DNA of 8,083 nucleotides, from the NCBI GenBank assembly GCA_947175305.1, contig CAMWMO010000047.1, forward strand, positions 1-8,083, written 5' to 3'. The notes beneath the pieces are model-generated. The model made no database searches, had not been told where the DNA came from, and was given only the letters and a program-made list of their open reading frames with translations. Positions 5,473 to 8,083 of this stretch are shown one piece after another. The first letter of the stretch is position 1. Every line of letters begins with the position of its first letter. The position numbers and the translations under genes were made by a program. Source of the DNA: an uncultured Lachnospiraceae bacterium (GTDB taxonomy: Bacteria; Bacillota; Clostridia; Lachnospirales; Lachnospiraceae).

Positions 5473-6774
5473 ATGAAGTCCTGTCCGTCTTGCATATATC
5501 TTAGTATGCGCAGGAATCATAAGGGACTTAAAATTATTTTGATAGCAGTTGTTATTATATCTGGCGTGTTTGGGTGTATAGAATTTTCCGCATCCTTTCT
5601 GCGGATCGCAGAGGGGCTTTTGATGGAGCCTTATATGCCCGGAATCTGCCGGATGTATGAGGGAAGCCGCCGAGTGACGGGGGAGGATCTTTGGGTGAAG
5701 GGGCTGTTCATGCAGTATCCGGCGCTGCTCTATTTCTGGGAGAACGGGGAGGAGCGTGTGACGGAGAGCGATTATGCAAGACTGCTTTTTCACGAGGGGA
5801 GCGATGAAGACCGCAAGGGCGTATCGGAGGAGGCTCTGGAGTACGGGGAGGACGCCATGCACCTTTCGGAAAGTATGCAGTCCGCTTTTTTAAAGGAGAA
5901 CGAGGGATATCTGTCCGGCAGGCAGGAGGAAACGGCGGAGAGCGAGGCGCAGGAGGAGCGAAGTTTTGTTCCGGTGGCGGAGAAAACCTACCACTACCGA
6001 TGGGAGGAGCTGTCTGACTATGAGGATCTCATCAAGGCTTTCTATGCGGTGGACAGCACCACCGTGGCGGGGGAGCAGCTTTTGCAGGCCGAGACTCTGT
6101 TAGAGCGGGATATGCGGATTCAGGGAAGTGCGGAAGAACCTCAGATCCTGATCTATCACACCCATTCCAAGGAGGCTTTTGCGGATTCTGTGGCGGGAGA
6201 TGATAACAGTGGGATTTTGGGAGCCGGTGATTATCTGGCTGACTTACTGCGGGAGCGTTACGGTTACAATGTGATACATCATAAGGGGTGTTATGATGAA
6301 GTGAGGGACTATGCCTACAGCAATGCGCTGCCTGCTCTCGAGGCCCTGTTGGGGGAATATCCGTCCATCGAGGTGGTGATCGATCTGCACCGGGACGAAA
6401 TGCCGGCGGACAGGCGTCTGGTCATGGATCTGCAGGGGCGCCCCACGGCACAGTTCATGTTCTTTAACGGATTATGCCGCACAAAGAAGGGGGAGATCGA
6501 CCAGATGGAGAATCCCTATCTCATGGATAATCTGGCGCTTTCTTTCCAGATGCAGGCGGCGTGCAATGAATATTATCCCGGGATCGCCCGCAGGATCTAT
6601 CTGAAAGCCTATCGCTATAATATGCACCTTTGTCCCAAAACGCTTTTGATCGAGCTGGGAGCCCAGAATAATACAGAGGAAGAGATACATAATGCCTGTG
6701 AACCGCTTGCTCATGTGCTGGATCTGGTCTTTCGCGGACAGGAGCCTGAGAGCGGGACGCAGGAGGGCGATTAG
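5473..6774 (+). CDS. spoIIP: Stage II sporulation protein P (SpoIIP), engulfment peptidoglycan hydrolase
   Basis: SpoIIP is a membrane-anchored amidase/endopeptidase that works with SpoIID and SpoIIM to thin septal peptidoglycan during engulfment. The 433-residue product has an N-terminal membrane anchor (about 19-37), an acidic, low-complexity region (about 92-168), and the C-terminal hydrolase domain (about 222-420). Family motifs are IYHTHSKEAF (227-236, His229 and His231), IDLHRDE (303-309, His306) and IELGAQNNTEEE (393-404, Glu395), which supply the likely zinc ligands and catalytic acid. It lies 13 bases after gpr, the order known from Bacillus and Clostridia. The start is uncertain: ATG 5473 has GAGG only one base away, while ATG 5506, which gives MRRNHKGLK directly before the anchor, has no visible ribosome site. 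Reinitiation after the gpr stop may favour 5473. The hydrolase call is not affected. Confidence 0.94.
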   Translation: MKSCPSCIYLSMRRNHKGLKIILIAVVIISGVFGCIEFSASFLRIAEGLLMEPYMPGICRMYEGSRRVTGEDLWVKGLFMQYPALLYFWENGEERVTESDYARLLFHEGSDEDRKGVSEEALEYGEDAMHLSESMQSAFLKENEGYLSGRQEETAESEAQEERSFVPVAEKTYHYRWEELSDYEDLIKAFYAVDSTTVAGEQLLQAETLLERDMRIQGSAEEPQILIYHTHSKEAFADSVAGDDNSGILGAGDYLADLLRERYGYNVIHHKGCYDEVRDYAYSNALPALEALLGEYPSIEVVIDLHRDEMPADRRLVMDLQGRPTAQFMFFNGLCRTKKGEIDQMENPYLMDNLALSFQMQAACNEYYPGIARRIYLKAYRYNMHLCPKTLLIELGAQNNTEEEIHNACEPLAHVLDLVFRGQEPESGTQEGD

Positions 6775-6776
6775 AG

Positions 6777-6805
6777 TGGACATCCATCCAGACTTCTGCT
6801 ATACT
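6777..6805 (+). promoter_or_regulatory. Sigma-A promoter of lepA, extended -10
   Basis: TGGACA (6777-6782) and TATACT (6800-6805) each match the sigma-A consensus at five of six positions and are separated by exactly 17 bases. A TGC immediately before the -10 box gives an extended -10 element. The start of transcription is expected near 6812, about 30 bases before the lepA ATG. It begins right after the spoIIP stop codon, so lepA need not depend on sporulation transcription. Confidence 0.78.
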
Positions 6806-6843
6806 TTCTCCATATGGAAATTGAGAAATGGAGAGCGAAAACC

Positions 6844-8083
6844 ATGGCGGAGATAGAGCAGAGCAGGATCAGAAATTTTTGTATTGTTGCCCACATCGAC
6901 CACGGCAAGTCCACCCTGGCGGACAGGATCATAGAGAAGACAGGCCTTTTGACGAGTCGTGAGATGCAGGCGCAGATACTGGACAATATGGAGCTGGAGC
7001 GGGAGCGGGGCATCACCATCAAGGCACAGACTGTGCGGATCATCTATCAGGCGAAGGACGGCGAAGAGTATATCTTCAATCTTATCGATACGCCCGGTCA
7101 TGTGGACTTTAATTATGAAGTGAGCCGTTCGCTGGCAGCCTGTGACGGCGCGATTCTGGTGGTGGATGCGGCGCAGGGCATCGAGGCGCAGACTCTGGCT
7201 AACGTCTACCTGGCTCTGGATCACGATCTGGACGTGTTTCCTGTGATCAATAAGATCGACCTGCCAAGCGCCGAGCCGGAGCGGGTCAAGAATGAGATCG
7301 AGGATGTGATCGGCATAGAAGCTCAGGATGCACCCCTGATCTCCGCCAAGAACGGCATCGGTATCGAGGAGGTCTTAGAGGCCATCGTGGAGAAGATACC
7401 TGCTCCCGGCGGCAGCCCGGACAATCCGCTGCAGGCGCTTATTTTTGATTCGGTCTACGACTCCTACAAGGGCGTGATCGTGTTCTGCCGCATCAAGGAG
7501 GGCAGGGTCAAAAAGGGGACGAAGATCAGGATGATGGCAACCGGCGCCACTGCGGAGGTGGTGGAGGTGGGGTATTTCGGCGCGGGTCAGTTTATCCCCT
7601 GCGAGGAGCTGACGGCGGGCATGGTGGGATATCTGACTGCCTCCATCAAGAATGTGAAGGACACCGCAGTGGGAGACACGGTCACTGACATGAACAATCC
7701 CTGCGCAGAGCCCCTTCCCGGTTATAAAAAGGTCAACTCCATGGTCTACTGCGGTATGTATCCGGCGGACGGCGCCAAGTATCCGGATCTGCGGGACGCG
7801 CTGGAGAAGCTGAAGCTGAACGACGCCTCCCTGAATTATGAGCCGGAAACCTCCATAGCGCTGGGGTTCGGGTTCCGATGCGGCTTTCTGGGACTGCTGC
7901 ATCTGGAGATCATTCAGGAGCGGCTGGAGAGAGAGTATAATCTGGATCTGGTGACAACCGCACCAGGTGTTATTTATAGAGTGCACAGAACCAACGGGGA
8001 GATGATCGAGCTGAACAATCCCTCCAATCTGCCGGACCCTTCAGAGATCGAATACATGGAGGAGCCCGTGGTCCGCGCGGAGA
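6844..8083 (+). CDS. lepA: Elongation factor 4 (LepA), C-terminus beyond window
   Basis: LepA is a ribosome-bound translational GTPase that affects initiation and elongation, and the reading frame is open to the window edge (413 codons seen of the usual ~600). GTPase motifs are all present: AHIDHGKST (16-24, G1), RGIT (55-58, G2), DTPGH (82-86, G3), NKID (136-139, G4) and SAK (167-169, G5). The beta-barrel domain II follows from about 190. [14 protein letters not shown] (343-356), characteristic of LepA domain III, is complete. The EF-G domain V-like part and the LepA-specific C-terminal domain fall outside. ATG 6844 is chosen because GGAGAG at 6830-6835 has an 8-base spacing and [20 protein letters not shown] is a normal LepA N-terminus. 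The in-frame ATG at 6814 lacks a ribosome site and lies next to the inferred transcription start. Confidence 0.97.
   Translation, partial: MAEIEQSRIRNFCIVAHIDHGKSTLADRIIEKTGLLTSREMQAQILDNMELERERGITIKAQTVRIIYQAKDGEEYIFNLIDTPGHVDFNYEVSRSLAACDGAILVVDAAQGIEAQTLANVYLALDHDLDVFPVINKIDLPSAEPERVKNEIEDVIGIEAQDAPLISAKNGIGIEEVLEAIVEKIPAPGGSPDNPLQALIFDSVYDSYKGVIVFCRIKEGRVKKGTKIRMMATGATAEVVEVGYFGAGQFIPCEELTAGMVGYLTASIKNVKDTAVGDTVTDMNNPCAEPLPGYKKVNSMVYCGMYPADGAKYPDLRDALEKLKLNDASLNYEPETSIALGFGFRCGFLGLLHLEIIQERLEREYNLDLVTTAPGVIYRVHRTNGEMIELNNPSNLPDPSEIEYMEEPVVRAE

Noticed and set aside
5493..5500. CATATATC before the second spoIIP ATG, resembling a sigma-E -10 box
   Set aside because: It matches only part of the consensus, the upstream -35 region is poor, and the transcript would start at or after the second ATG, leaving no ribosome site.
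7375..7986. - strand reading frame of about 200 codons inside lepA
   Set aside because: The + strand here encodes unmistakable LepA domains II and III; the opposite frame has no family motif or ribosome site.

Overview
The window looks like a chromosomal segment of an endospore-forming Clostridia member, most likely Lachnospiraceae. This rests on a convergent pair of gene blocks. The right block carries two sporulation genes (gpr, spoIIP) next to rpsT and lepA, an order I recall as typical of Clostridia. The coding DNA is moderately GC-rich, with AT-rich promoter gaps and strong AGGAGG-type ribosome binding sites. I see no mobile element, CRISPR array, tRNA or rRNA, and no gene-free stretch longer than about 190 bases.

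Left block, + strand, 17-4026: four closely spaced genes that read like one operon. They are (1) a PurF-like amidophosphoribosyltransferase paralogue whose glutaminase site looks destroyed while its PRPP loop and Fe-S cysteines are kept; (2) a GDT1/UPF0016 (TMEM165-type) membrane cation exporter with a TTG start; (3) a double zinc-ribbon protein with one C-terminal membrane helix; (4) a TPM-domain membrane protein with a Gly/His-rich tail. Gaps are 12, 27 and about 14 bases. The operon promoter lies left of the window. The block ends at a hairpin terminator (4059-4086) shared with the converging rpsT.

Right block: rpsT (S20) on the - strand has a near-consensus sigma-A promoter. gpr (germination protease) and spoIIP (engulfment hydrolase) follow on the + strand, 13 bases apart. 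lepA (elongation factor 4) then starts from its own extended -10 sigma-A promoter and runs off the right edge. Housekeeping translation genes (rpsT, lepA) thus flank a sporulation pair.

Most worth following up are the catalytically altered PurF paralogue and the zinc-ribbon/TPM membrane pair encoded beside a metal-cation exporter. Both are inferences from sequence motifs, not demonstrated systems.
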